From contig NC_068351.1 in assembly GCF_014633365.1 (NCBI RefSeq), positions 24,400,366 through 24,464,365 of the forward strand: 64,000 nucleotides of DNA, in the 5' to 3' direction. Positions 1 through 12,182 of this stretch are shown here, piece after piece; position 1 is the stretch's first letter; each line of letters begins with the position of its first letter. The DNA is from Diospyros lotus (taxonomy: Eukaryota > Streptophyta > Magnoliopsida > Ericales > Ebenaceae). The notes under the pieces were generated by a model. It did no database searches and was not told the DNA's origin. It was given only the letters and a program-made list of their open reading frames with translations. The position numbers and the translations under genes were made by a program.

Positions 1-627
1 GGTTGACAAGAGATTGATTGGGGTATTGTGACTTCATTGGTGGAAATTTGGATTCATGTAAGACTAAGAAGTGAAATGTAGTCTCTCAATCTAGTGCAAA
101 ATCAAAATATCGAGCAATGGCACAATCAACATGCGAACTTATGTGGATCCATCAGCTAATGAGTGAAACTGGATTGGATAATTCTCTACCTATGAAGCTA
201 TGGTGGATAATCAAGTTGCTCTTCATATTGCATCAAATTCAATTTTCCACGAGAGAACCAAACACATTGAAGTTGATTGTAATTTCATCCGAGAAAAAAT
301 CCAACAAAATATTATATCAACTGGTCATGTCAAGACAGGTGAACAACTAGGTGATATATTCACAAAGACATTGAATGGTTGTAGAATTGACTATCTATGT
401 AACAAGCGGGGATGATTAACATCTATGCTCTAGCTTGAGGGGGAGTGTTATAGAAACTAGATCTAGAGCATTCAATGTTGTAAATATAGAAGGGTTAGGA
501 TAGTCAACTATATAAATATGAAAAGTAGAATATCCTAAAGTATAATCCTAGGATCTAGACTATATATATTGGTGTAATGTGCCTCTGCAACATGAATATA
601 CAAAGTATTTTTCGTCCATGTCTTACA
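1..627 (+). mobile_element. 3' end of Ty1/copia retrotransposon: RNase H remnant plus 3' LTR
   Basis: Two overlapping reading frames (about 117-350 and 200-415) together give the end of a copia RNase H: YRAMAQSTCEL, then [21 protein letters not shown] and GDIFTKTL. The frame has to be changed once, so the copy is broken. A polypurine tract (TTGAGGGGGAG, 435-445) is followed by an LTR-like block starting TGTTA at 446 and probably ending TTACA at 627. The motifs resemble the Ale/Retrofit lineage (inference). The 5' part and the other target-site copy lie left of the window. It is antisense to the LRR gene and sits in what should be that gene's third coding intron. Confidence 0.8.
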
Positions 628-1504
628 AGACTAAATAGCATAAATAAAAGAAATGGAAAAACATTTATCCACAAAAAAGAAGAAAGGAAAATTTGAAGTC
701 GCCATGGAACATATAGTGTATATAAATGGATAAAACTAAAAAGATCTTGGTGCTTTTTTCTAGGTCAAAAATGATTTGCTTGAGGGCAAGGAAGAGAATG
801 TAACTACACAATCAAAACAAAAATGTAACATTTTATTCCTTGTCCAGGGTGATCATGATCATAATTCAACCCAATTCATTTTAAGAAGGATACTTAGTTC
901 TTTAGCCTTTACTCTGAGTGAGTAACCACCACATAAATCTCCCAAAATCTATCAAGTTGCCTCGAACGAGGAAAAAAATAAAAGAAAGAACACTACAACA
1001 ATCTGTGAAGAAATTATATTAACATAATATGAAAATCTATTACAACAAGAAGAAGCTTGAATACCATTAGATGGGGTTGACTACAAGGATTCAAGCTCGC
1101 CAATAATCTAAAATATGAAAATTCTATTATATACAAAATAGCAATCAGGCTGTGGAAAAATGAGGAAGCTTAGAAGAGTTAGTCACTAGCAATAGTAGTA
1201 AATGAAAATAAAAATAAAATCAAGGAGGAAAGAAAATAAAAAGTTTAAACAAACTAGATATGACTACAGTTAAATGCTATTTTACAAGATTTGTGTCTGA
1301 TAGAACTGCTTCTTCAAGTAACAAGGCTATCAGATTTAATTTTTCCTGCATAAAACTCAAGAGAATTTGTTGATATATTTTTGTGCATATTCAACAAAGT
1401 TCACATATTATCTAAAACACACCACACATACAAAGAAACAGATTTTTCTAAACTCTAGAAAAGCTTTGACAAACGTAAGTCTTTCAAGGGAGGGGTTGGA
1501 GTAC
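628..1504 (-). other. Intron 3 sequence of the LRR gene
   Basis: AT-rich sequence following the splice donor at 1504/1503 on the minus strand. I found no LRR-coding exon in it on either strand, so the next exon must be left of the copia fragment, outside the window. Confidence 0.5.
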
Positions 1505-2392
1505 CACTGATGTGTTGTAGCCCGTGGTCTGAAATATAATCACAGTAGTTAAAATTCAATTCCTGGAGGTTTGTGCAGTTTTTGAGATAAGTCAACCCAG
1601 AGTCTCTAACACCAGAACCAGAAATATCCAAAGAAAGTAAAGATGGTCCCTGTGAAGAGATGACATCCATCCAACTGTCCTCCAACCCTGGATATTCTCC
1701 CAAATCAAGATCCTATCAATTGAAAGGCATATAGCAATTAGTAACATTAACCACCAAGTACGAATAAAAAGTAAAGAAAAAACCAATCTTATAGATTGTT
1801 TTATGAGTTTGTGGTTTGGCAACAACTTGCAATCTTTTTAATGGGATTTACCTGGAGAGCACAATCACGAAAAGCCTCAAGCAAAACCTCATTGAGACAT
1901 TCTGAGTGCACTAGTTCATTGAAGATCTGCTGACTAATATCCCTTGGCAGGATGGTAAAGGTACCATATTTATCAATATCCTGTAAGAAGGTAAGAAGGC
2001 AACAACAATAAAAAATCAATGCACGGATAAAAAGACAACAGTTACAGCTAAGAGGCAATATCCACAGTCCCATGTATCAAAATTATGGTCCCCGTACACT
2101 CAATCTTTGGTGCTACCAGAACTGCTGTTAGCAGTAAACTAAGAGGGTTCTTATCAAGATACTCTTTCCTATGTTTCCTACAAGAACAATATACCTCGCG
2201 TATCTTGTAAATGCATAATTCCATCAAAGATGGGCATCTGGCTTTTCCATTCTCACTATCTGCAGAAAGTCGAGAAAGTGAGTTTCCCAACCACTTAGAA
2301 CTCCCACTTTTGCAATATCTTCCAGAAACAGCTCTATTTACACCATCTTCATTGACCGGTTGGCCCCTCTTCCTAGAACAAGCTCCACCCAT
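1505..2392 (-). CDS. F-box-like / leucine-rich-repeat (RNI-like) protein, 5' part of gene
   Basis: Three exons join in frame: 2392-2195 (66 codons), 1980-1852 (43 codons) and 1712-1505 (69 codons plus one base). Donors are CGCGAG/GTAT, CTCCAG/GTAA and CAGTG/GTAC; acceptors are TTACAG and GATAG. Exon 1 begins MGGACSRKR and contains GRYCKSGSSKWLG and SLMELCIYKIRE. Exon 2 has an F-box-like stretch (LPRDISQQIFNELV). Exon 3 has two LRR units of the cysteine-containing type (LLSLDISGSGVRDSGL; LNFNYCDYISDHGLQHISG). From memory this matches the plant LRR family of Arabidopsis AT1G15740, about 585 residues, so roughly 180 residues are present and the rest lies left of the window. A role in substrate recognition or scaffolding is only inferred from the fold. 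MGGACS fits an N-myristoylation signal with a possible palmitoyl Cys5. Confidence 0.82.
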
Positions 2393-3535
2393 CTAGTAAT
2401 GACCTTGTAATCAAAATAGATTTAAAGTAAATATACAAAGAAAAGTAGCATGCACTGTTGAACCACCAATAAGCAGCTCAATGCTTTGGATAGCTTATAT
2501 AATGTTTTCAGTCTCTGAACTACGAACACAATCATACATGACAAAGTAGAGACAACTATACCAATAGCTGCCTATATCCAAACTGCAAAGCTGAAGTTTA
2601 AGGTACAACTCTACATAATTCAGCTACACCAACAAACAGTCCATGTGCTCTTTTGGTTATTTATTTGAACATTACTTTCGTAAAAAACTAAGAATAAAAT
2701 GGGTGTTTGAGCACAATTCTTGTTGGACGCCATTTAACGCCAATGCAGGGCATTTGCCACGCAAAAGAAAGCATGCTTGGATGTTATAGCCCATAAGGAA
2801 CATAATTTTAGAATAGCACATAATATGATACGAAAAAACAAGGGGGAAAATCTCTACTTTAACACTAAAAATTGCATAAATATGATACCATTTGTGTGAC
2901 TTTGTGTGTGAATAACATGACCCAGAACACGCTAATCAGAAAATGTAGTTCATATCATGTTCATCACTTCCATCCGGCACATGTATCAGCCGCTAACTAA
3001 TCAAATTTTAAATGATAAAAACGTACATACTTACGCCAATTTTTTATATCTAGTTTGTGAAGAAACACAACCACCAACGCTTAAAAGGAACAAAGATCGG
3101 TGGTTATATCTATAAGGGGCAGATACGTCTCCAAAAGGCACATCAAGACCCAAAAACAAAAATTTCTCCACTATTTAAGTGAAGATTGACATCATATTTA
3201 CAGCAGAAAACAATTGATTCAAGTAGAATGTTCCACTTTCGTATCGTTCTGAGTCTCCTCCGTCGACAACCCTCCCAATAGCTACTGACAACAACACATG
3301 AAAACCAAACAAACATATCCAAATACGAAGCTTGTTTTTCTAGTCCTTTTTACTGTGGCAGGTGGCTCGAAAATCAGAAACTGTCAAAACTCAACTTAAA
3401 CCAAGAACTAAGCATCAGTTCATTAATTGAAGCTTCTTATTCACAAATACTGGAGCAACAGCGAACCAGACAGTCTCTGTAATCAATAATCAAACAAATA
3501 TATATATGCACAAGTACGCGGAGGAAATCAACCTG
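2393..3535 (-). other. Probable 5'-UTR intron of the LRR gene
   Basis: On the minus strand a donor-like site (TTTCAG/GTTGATT, near 3535) and an acceptor-like site just upstream of the start codon (TTACTAG at 2393-2399, or TTACAAG about ten bases further) bracket AT-rich sequence without coding signal. Inference only; transcript data would settle it. Confidence 0.45.
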
Positions 3536-3587
3536 AAATCACAATCGCCTGATCATTTCACTTATTCGATTCTCACATCTAGAACAA

Positions 3588-3623
<36 letters not shown>

Positions 3624-3720
3624 AAGAAAAAAAGTAGCGTACAAAGAAGGGGGGAGAGGTGTGGCTGATGGCGAGCCAGTGTCCGAAGCTGGAGAGGACG
3701 CCACGTGGTGAGCGAAGCAA
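3536..3720 (-). other. Probable non-coding first exon (5' UTR) of the LRR gene
   Basis: On the minus strand this is a pyrimidine-rich leader with a (CT)15 run, typical of plant 5' UTRs, ending at a donor-like CAG/GTT. The 85-residue ORF across it is low complexity and unlikely to be translated as a protein. Confidence 0.4.
3591..3620. repeat. (GA)15 microsatellite
   Basis: Thirty uninterrupted bases of GA, which read as CT in the transcript direction of the LRR gene. Confidence 0.95.
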
Positions 3721-3835
3721 GGCAAAGGAAGGTTCGGAGTTAGGTGAGTTGGAAGATGGGATAAGCGACGGAAAGCAGGGCTATAAAAGCGGGGACCATT
3801 GCGGCTTGCTTTTATCCATTGGGCTGCTGGGCCCA
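3701..3835 (-). promoter_or_regulatory. Candidate promoter of the LRR gene
   Basis: Contains a palindromic G-box (CCACGTGG, 3701-3708) and a palindromic site-II-like element TGGGCCCA (3828-3835), both common in plant promoters, plus a CCAAT on the minus strand. A TATA-like CTATAAAAG at 3781 reads better on the plus strand. Function inferred from motif and position only. Confidence 0.35.
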
Positions 3836-3843
3836 ACCGGTTG

Positions 3844-4799
3844 AAGATATTACACGCAATAGATATTTCTTTTTAATGTTTTGTGCAATCAGTCAGCTTG
3901 CCGGCTGCATAGTTAAAAGCCATAATAATAAGGGCATTGTTATTATCCTCCTAGTGGGTGTATGCAGGGTTGATGCTCGTGCTGATGACGGAGGGTCATT
4001 AATGGTGATCGTGGCCAATTAGTGGCTAAGACTTACACTCCTAACCTTAATCTAGAAATTGTGATAACATAGTATCTAAATTGAATAGAGATGAAATTAA
4101 GCTATTGGTGGAATAAATAATGACAAGAGTTAAATGACTGCACCCCGTCTTAAGATTAAATATTTCTAATAACACTAGTTGGTGAGATCAAGATAATGTG
4201 AGAGGATATGATGATTGCTTGGCAGTTTTCAATGGTGCCTGGCATTAGCTGAGGCTCCTAGATGTGGGAGCTTTATCTCCCATGGTGAACCATTGGTAGA
4301 CGTTTTTCAACAATTTAATAGTTTTGTCTCGAGTGATTGAAACTCTCTCAAATTAAATAAAGAATCACTAATAGTGAGAGAGAAGATAAGCAACGAGTAA
4401 AGAGAGTTTGAAATAGAGAAAATTTCCTATGACTTTTATATTTGAGGAGCAAAATTGTCTATTGTGACTAGAAAATTAATGCCAATAAAATAGGATTAAA
4501 TTATTCTATTATGAGAAGTGAGGTAATTTTATCCCATTTCAATTTGGTGGGATTACATTATCATCATATTAGAAAATGTGGGATAATTTATTCCAATTTG
4601 ATAGAATAAAATAGTTTTGAGATTAATTATATCTATCTTAACATGATATCCCAAATACAGGGTGTGTATATATATACATATATAACCATGTTATAGGGCC
4701 TTTGGCATGGCTTCTAACCATGATAATATCATATGGAGAGGTACTAATGTGTTTGGGATAATCCTATCCCTTTGTCCCCAAATAATAGTTAATCCAAAG
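3844..4799. other. Intergenic AT-rich sequence, nothing identified
   Basis: No convincing ORF, RNA gene or repeat boundary seen. A short plus-strand ORF across its left end (to about 4022) has no recognisable features. Confidence 0.4.
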
Positions 4800-6875
4800 A
4801 AAAATGGATAAAATTCACCCTTAAAAAGCATATTTTTGCCTATAAACTTTTACTTTTTTTTTCTTATGAAACCCTAAATTTTTTGTAGTTATAAATCTGT
4901 GCTAAAACTATGTAGAATCACTAATTTAAACATCTGGGCAACAAGTGATACACGCGCGTATTAAAGTGGCAGTTTTCGAGTGTCTTCTCAACTCTCTCTT
5001 TCTCTCTCTCTCTCTCTCTTTGACATCTTATCTTTCTCTAATGTCTTTTCAGCTCATTTTCTCTTTCTTCAACGTCTCATCAACTTCTTCTCTCTCTATG
5101 GCTGCATCTCCTCTCTCTCCAATGTCTTATGTGTCTCTTCAGCTCCCTTTCTCTCTCTCTAGCGTTTTCTCAACTCCTTTCCTCTTTTCACCATCACTTG
5201 ATTCTGAGGACGAGGAAAACGATGATTCTTCATAATCAACCATATGTAGAGTCCGAGCAACTCTATCTTTTGGCCTTTTCCTTATTTCTATTCCTTTTCA
5301 AATCCTTCCCATTTGCTTAGTTGTTCTAGTTGCTTCGGTAAGAGCTTTGTATCCATGCTGGATAAAGAGATAAAGCTATAAAGACATTGTCGAAGAGAGA
5401 AATGAAGCTGATGAGACTTTGCCAAAGAGAGTGTGAGTTGAGAAGATACAGGGGGGAGAGAGGAGAGTTAAGGAGACACTAGAGAGAAAGAAAGAGTTGA
5501 GGAAATGTCCAAAAACTGTCACGTCAACGTTGAAAAATAAGTGAATATCACTTGCTGACTAAGTGTTTAAATGAGTGATTTTGCACAATTTAGAGGCATA
5601 TTTGGACCATAAAAAATTTAGGTGGTGATTTTTTCGTATTTCAGTTTTCAGTTTTGATTTTTAAATTTATTTTCAATTTTATGTTTTGAGTGTCTGTTTT
5701 GAAATTACTGAAATGTGTTCTTTTTATCATTCTAAAAAATTGTTTCTCAAAATAGAAAACTAAAAAAACGTATTTACTTTGAAATTTTGAAAAAAAATAT
5801 TTTATAATATTTTATTCAATAAATTTGATTCAAAGTAAATTGTAAACATTTATTAGTAAATTGTAAATTTGATTCAAAAACTTTAAACTATAATACAAGA
5901 AATAATTGATAATCTAATCATATGTAATACATTAAAGTTGCAAAGTGCTTTCTAAAATAATTTTTTATTTGGTTCAACTATTAGTTCCATGATAAATTTA
6001 TTTTTGACTGATGTTAATTTCGAGATTTTGATTACCCACAACATGAGATACTGAAGAAAAGAATTATAAATTACAAAATAACATAACATTGGTTTATCAT
6101 AGAAAGAATTCAAAATCTTAGAAATATCATTAAAAAGAAAAATCAATACAAAAAAATTATATTACATATTCAGTTTAATATTCAAATAAAACAAAACAAA
6201 ACAAAATCAAATCACAGAAGGAATCAAATCACAAAAGATGAGTAGCCACAATAATAAGAAATTAGGAAGAAACAATCAGTGAATAAGAGGCGAGCCGTGA
6301 TTAGAATGGAGGCGGTCGCTGGGGTTGTTGGTCGACGGCGGTTGGTAGTGTGATGCTTGACCATTCGGTAGTCGATCGATAAGGGGTAGTGATGTCGAAC
6401 GCAATGCAATGGGAATGACGGGGGGCAGTTGACGATGGTGGGCGTGATGCTCAATTGTTCGGCGGTCGAACGACGGGGGCGATGGCTAGCGTGGATGGCA
6501 GTGATGGCGATGGTGGGAGTGGATGACGGTGGTGGCTGAGCCTTGAAGAGAAGAAAGAAGAGAAGAGAAGGAAAAGAAGAATTGTACATATTTTCCGTGT
6601 TTTGGATTCAAAATGGCTGAAAACAACCAAAACGCAATTTGAGCATTTTGAGTTTTGTGTGTAATTTCTTTTTTGTCTTTTTTTTTTGTGTGTTTTGGAA
6701 AATGCATTTTTTAAAATGAGTAAGGAAACACATTTTGAGTGTTTTGAAAAACTGAAAACAGAAAGCAACCCGAAAACAACAAAGAGAACAGGCACTTAGG
6801 GTTTCATAAGAAAAAATGAAAAAGTTAAAGGAAAAAAATATGCATTTAGCTAAAATTTATTGTTGGGACAAAAAT
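4800..6875. mobile_element. DNA transposon with long imperfect inverted repeats, interrupted by another element
   Basis: The left arm (about 4800-4995) is the inverse of two right-hand pieces, 5490-5622 and 6796-6870. TTCTTATGAAACCCTAA near 4861 mirrors TTAGGGTTTCATAAGAA at 6796, and CACTAATTTAAACATCTGGGCAACAAGTGATA mirrors the region 5545-5580 with scattered mismatches. The right arm is continuous once 5623-6795 is removed. Between the arms lies CT- and GA-rich sequence. No transposase seen; superfamily unresolved; exact outer ends are approximate. Confidence 0.6.
5623..6795. mobile_element. Inserted MULE-like non-autonomous DNA element
   Basis: It splits the right arm of the surrounding transposon, with TTAGG on both sides (5618-5622 and 6796-6800) as the likely remains of the target duplication. 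Inverted subterminal sequence is visible (CAGTTTTCAGTTTT at 5642 against AACTGAAAACAG at 6750), in the GTTTTCAG-rich style of plant Mutator-like elements. Interior is AT-rich with a GC-rich core (6280-6560). ORFs there are low complexity. Class assignment is tentative. Confidence 0.5.
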
Positions 6876-7009
6876 GCCCTTTTGTATGTAAACTCCCTCA
6901 GCACACACACACACGCGTGCACTCTCTCTCATCTTTTCCTTTTACCACCCACCATTAACACTGAAAGAAAACACAAACCTGAGGCTAAAAACCAACCTCT
7001 TGTGGATCA

Positions 7010-8772
7010 ATGCAAGGATTAACAGGTTTTAAAATATTTTTCAAAACCAAAACAATACATTAAAGTAGCGCATAGCAGAAGCAAAAACAATCCTTACAAG
7101 ACCTGTTATTCATCACCCATATGCAAAAACATAAAGCCCATGCTATATAGGGTTTATCATTATACCTTTCATGCGTGAAATTCGGTGCTAGTTGTTCAAC
7201 GCAGTAGCCGTTTCTTACTATCTAGATAGCTCCCACAAACTTGCAATGCTGGGTGACTAGCCCACTTCCCCAAACGCAAAGGACCTAGTCGGTTCACGCC
7301 TGAGATGCCACAAAACCCTAGAATGGAGTCGTGCTAGAACCCTTTCAATTGAAGTAACCCAAAGCTATATCGCGGTCCCTTCTTGATTGCACCATGGCTA
7401 TCCAGTAGCCTATCTATGTGGGAGAAGATGAAGATGAAGCTGCACCAGCCAATCTAGGAGTAAGAAGAAGTAATGACCATAGCTATGGGAGGAAAAAGAA
7501 GAAGCAACCAATAAGAACAAAAGAAGAACAAGAAGAAGGAAGCAACTCATGTGGGTTAGCCTTCTCAAACCTTCTCAATCTCTCATTTTCAATTGCTGCC
7601 CCATGTCTATGCTTGCTCATTCCTATTCCCACTTTCATCAGAGCATTTATTAATACTCTGATGCAAATGCTCTGATGCGACCCAGTGGCATACCATTAAT
7701 GAGGCAAAAAGTCAATTGCATGAAGCACTCGATTGACTGCTTTAGGTAGTCAACCTTCGTTGTGCGCCAGTTGACAGCATATGACTGATCGACAACATGA
7801 CAGCATTAGTCGAAATGCACCAGTCGATCGATTCCTGCCAACAACTCTCCAGCTTGGTCATATTACACATTAGTCCCCTTATTATCCTATAATAGCCTTT
7901 CCACTAACTCTTAATGGAACCAAGGCCCCGTTAACTCTTAACAGCGTGTCTCGCTAACTATTAGCAGCCTCACATATCCATAGATTTATGTGCCTAACAC
8001 TCAATGGAAACCAACATCATTGACTCTTAATGATGAGGAACACATTAATAGTAACAGATCATTAATCCAATACATCACTCAGTATGCGTGTGACTTTCTA
8101 GGTTTACAATCATGTAACAATCAAGACACGTCAACTCCTTGACGCTTACCAAACCATTCGACCTATTAAGAGGATCTCTCTAAATCCTCATAGCACCCTA
8201 AAACGATTCTGAATATCCTCCAGCTAGGATTCAAGACGATCTTAATGGCAATGAAATCTCAACTTTGAATTAACCTATTATGCCTTTTCGATTATCGTGC
8301 ACTATAGTCATTCTACTAACTAACATCCCAATTGAGGGAGAGCCATAAACTGATTAAACTCACAAGACTCGATAATTATGCCAAATCTAGTACGGTGTGA
8401 TTGAGGTAGCACATTAGAACTCTTCTAACACTAGAACTCTTTCCAATCTCATGCCCATCCTGGCTAAAAGATTTCCAATCATCACCAATATGGACCACAT
8501 AGGATGTTTGCCCCTATCTAATAGAGGTCAATGGATCCCATCAATGAACATTTACCTCCATACACCACTGCACAAAGACCACACACAGAGCATCATCACC
8601 TCTTATACTAAATGGTTCCGCTCAACGACATATCCCTAACACTAGTAAACAAGACAACTCTGTCACCTCTAGTCAAAGGACCAGATACATAATCAGAAGC
8701 CATCAACAAATTACTAATCCTTAAGCATGTGATCTATCGCAGACATCACATTCAGCGAATGTTCAACTAACA
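7010..8772 (-). mobile_element. Probable LTR (solo or truncated), minus orientation
   Basis: On the minus strand the block opens with TGTTAGTTGAACATTCG (from 8772) and runs about 1.7 kb through non-coding sequence of LTR character. No coding region is visible. The far end is uncertain (a TGTGG start near 7001-7010 is possible) and I could not prove a target duplication. It abuts the copia LTR beginning at 8775. Confidence 0.35.
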
Positions 8773-8774
8773 CC

Positions 8775-11250
8775 TGTTAGTGTAGGTGCTCTAGACCCAA
8801 TCAGATTGGACATGTAGTACACTGACAATTACAATCATATTTATTATTGAATAATGAGTTATTCAATTACTTAATAAGTCATTCTATTAGTTTCTTATTA
8901 TTATTGTAATAACCAAATGAAACTAGATAGAAATCCATATGATGTATACTATGATTAATCTATTAAGATGTGAGATAATGCATCACAATTTCTAAAACTC
9001 ATTAAATGTCCCAAACCGTAGCAATGTCAATAATGGACATTAACAATTGCGGTAAGACTTGTATGTGCTATGTTTTTACTATGTGATAGCAATAGGGGTC
9101 TCACACCCACAAGTATGGAGATGCCTAGCTAGATAAGTACATAGGTGACTGATGTTGGAGAACGTGTCACTGGACATGACTCACCATAAGAATCAATTTT
9201 GATTATATGTTGATTGAATTCTCATATGAGATAGGTGTAACTAATCCTTGGATCTGAAGTTGTCACGGTCATCTTATAAGAGGACTGATTTAACATCGTT
9301 TCGATAGGCCTAAACAAAGGCTGCATGTAGGCGATCGTTGGGTATATTGTGAGGTTTATGGAGATTGGTGTATAACCAAGATGGGACTTGTATATCCCTT
9401 GATAGAGGATGATGTATCTAAGACACATTTGGTAGAGATTCACTTTAAATCCATGGCCATGGTGAAAGAGATCAATAAGGAGTTATTGATTCACTTTCTA
9501 TTAAGTGGGGATATCTAGAGGATCGAAGAGAATTCATGTGATCGTAATCAAGCAACACATAGCTAGACTTGAGATCATAGAAGATACATTGACGAGATGA
9601 TCGAATTACATGGTAGCCATGCTCATGAAATGTTATTTGCGGATTATGAATCATTTTGAATAATTGGATAGGCATGATGCCTTGCTAGAGGCCAATCTTG
9701 TTTTATGTGTTCATACCGACACATTGCCAATATATTTGGAAGACTAATGAGTCATATGCAATAGGTTCGGTCTGTAGCTTAAATCAGGAGAGCAGATGTA
9801 TGGTTAAGTGAGACACTTTAGCAAGAAGTTGTGTTATCATAGGTTCTCGAGGAAAAAGAAAAAATAGATGTAATCACGTCGATATGACGATGGGTCGTCA
9901 TAAAGAAAAGAGTTTCCTAAGATGACAATTGATTAAATTAGGAAGGAATTTCTAATTTAATAATTTTTTATTTGTTAGAGTGGAAAATAAGAAATAAAAT
10001 ATATTTGGACTTAAATTAATATTTGGACTAAATTAGATTTGGGCCAAATATTAAATTAAATATTATATTTGGGCTAAATTAAATTTGAACTAAATATTTT
10101 ATTTAAATTTATAATTAGATTTGGGTCATTTAATTTAGTTTCTAGTTGGACTAAGATAAATGGGTCGGCTCATATCCATTAGGGTTTAGGAAACCTTAGG
10201 AGGCCTTTCTCCTCTATAAATACCCTTTTATGGGTTGGCTAAATTAACGAATGATTTTGTTGTTATTTTCAAGAGTTAAAAAATATATTACCATTCACTC
10301 TCTCCCGTTTCTTTTTCGGCATCGATTCGAAACGAGGAGATTCTTTTCGTCCATACACAAGCCATAAAAATGAGAGGGAGCTAGCACTCCAATTTCGCTC
10401 TCCTCACCAACGGATGCGTGCCACGTATCACAAGTTAGAAACTAGACGCTTGGATGACTCCAATTTGCAAATGACTCAAAAATTTAAAGGTTAGATTTAT
10501 TTTATTATGTATGTGATTGTTTTGATTTCAACATTGATCCAATCATCAAGATCAGGGTAAGGTTCAAAATTTTTGAACTACGCTGTTTGCCCCCGTAACG
10601 ATCTTACTTTACTTTTAGTGGTATCAAAGCCAACGTCGAAATCTTTAAATTCCTTATTTGTGGATTCGATTATATTAATATTTGCGAAATAAATAATATT
10701 GTTACGTTTGTATTTTTTTGGATTGCAAAACGTGTATTGTTAAAGGGCAAAAAGATCGTGTGTGACACTAAAAGGGCGAAACAGGGATGAGAGGTGCATA
10801 CAGATGCACCGGAGGGTCGAAAGGCGCAACCATGCAGGGCCTGCACATGCAGGGCACGACAAGGGGCTGCCCACGCATGCGTAGGGCCCAACCTAGCGAG
10901 ACAGTGCTTGACCAGGCACGGCCATGCGGGCGTAGGGTACGGACAGGAACGACCATGAGAGCGCAGGGTACGGACACCCCTTACTGCCTATGCGACCTGC
11001 GCGCCCTCGGTGGCCCTATGACTTGGTAGCCTGTGCGACAGGCGTGGCCAGCGGTCACGTGGCCCCCTGCTGCCTCAGGCAGTGGTTTGGTCATTCCTTG
11101 GGGTGCACAAAAAGTACCCTGGCTAACCCGTCAGTGGCCCAGTGCTTTCCATGCCCTCGGGTGATGCCCGACCAAATTGTTTGGCATTTTTTGGTCTTTT
11201 GAATTCAATCCATGAGTGTATGAAGCTTAAGGGCCATGATTGAAACTATT
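8775..11250 (+). mobile_element. Truncated copia element, older copy of the 53-62 kb family
   Basis: The LTR at 8775-10617 starts TGTTAGTGTAGG and is followed by a primer-binding site for initiator tRNA-Met (TGGTATCAAAGCC, 10619-10631). It aligns through its full length with the LTRs at 53067 and 60602 at clearly lower identity than those two share. A TATAAATA box is at 10215-10222. About 630 bases of internal leader follow, including a GC-rich stretch (10780-11180), then homology stops near 11250. No gag or pol remains. Confidence 0.85.
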
Positions 11251-12177
11251 TTTTCACCATTGCTATCTTTGCCACCACCCACCTTTGGATCTATCACCAC
11301 TATCTCCCCTATCACTCACTACTCTCAAATCCGTCCCCCACCAATCTCTGTTGATTTATTGTCCATCACTCTCCCACATTTCTATTTTTACTTTCCATTT
11401 TTGGCCTAGATCGATTGCCACCATAATTGCCTCTACAACCACGATCACTTTATTTCTCTTTTTTTCTCTCTTTGATCTCATTATTATGTTTTTTTTCCAA
11501 TTTTTTGGTTTTTTTTTTTTTTGTTGAGGATATTTTTTTTATTTTAATATAAATGTAATATATAGTTTTGTATAAATTTATACTTCATGGAAGATTGTGG
11601 AGCAGTTTGGTCATTTGTTGTTTAGCTCCAACTAATACATCTTTCACATTTTAATAACCAAACATAGAATAATCATTACCTTAAGTAATATCTTTTTTAT
11701 CAAATGCGATATAATATTAATTTATCTCATCATTATTTTATCCTATCAATAACTTAATCTCATCACTACTTAATTTGGATACCAAACATCCTATTAGGTG
11801 GTATTAACTCCTTTTTAATATCTTCGTACCAAACACCTCATAAGTTTATGGGTCTAATTCACAGTTATATACTTGTATTAATGTTTGGCTTATCTTACAA
11901 TATTGTAAAATTCATTGATTTAAAAGAGAATGACTAATGATGTTGTCAACAATATCTTAAATTCTGAATAAGTTATAGGCAAAGTAATGTATTTTTTAGT
12001 ACTTTTCAATTCATGATAAGGTAGTTATGGAATCAAATTCATGATAAGGTAGTGTGGATAAGGGAACATCTATGGTTTATTGATGTGACAAAGTGAATTA
12101 ACTACCATGTTAGTCATGTGATAAGTTTCTCCACTCTCTAGATATATCAAAAGGCCAAAAATGGTATTAGTTTTGTT
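11251..12177. other. Unassigned AT-rich sequence
   Basis: Contains pyrimidine-rich sequence and poly-T near 11509, then AT-rich DNA with MITE-like phrases such as TACCAAACACC near 11830. No matching inverted end was found and no gene is seen. Confidence 0.3.
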
Positions 12178-12182
12178 GTAGC

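Noticed and set aside
6224..6795. Minus-strand ORFs of 121 and 114 residues
   Set aside because: Low-complexity translation of the interior of a non-autonomous transposon; no start context or domain.
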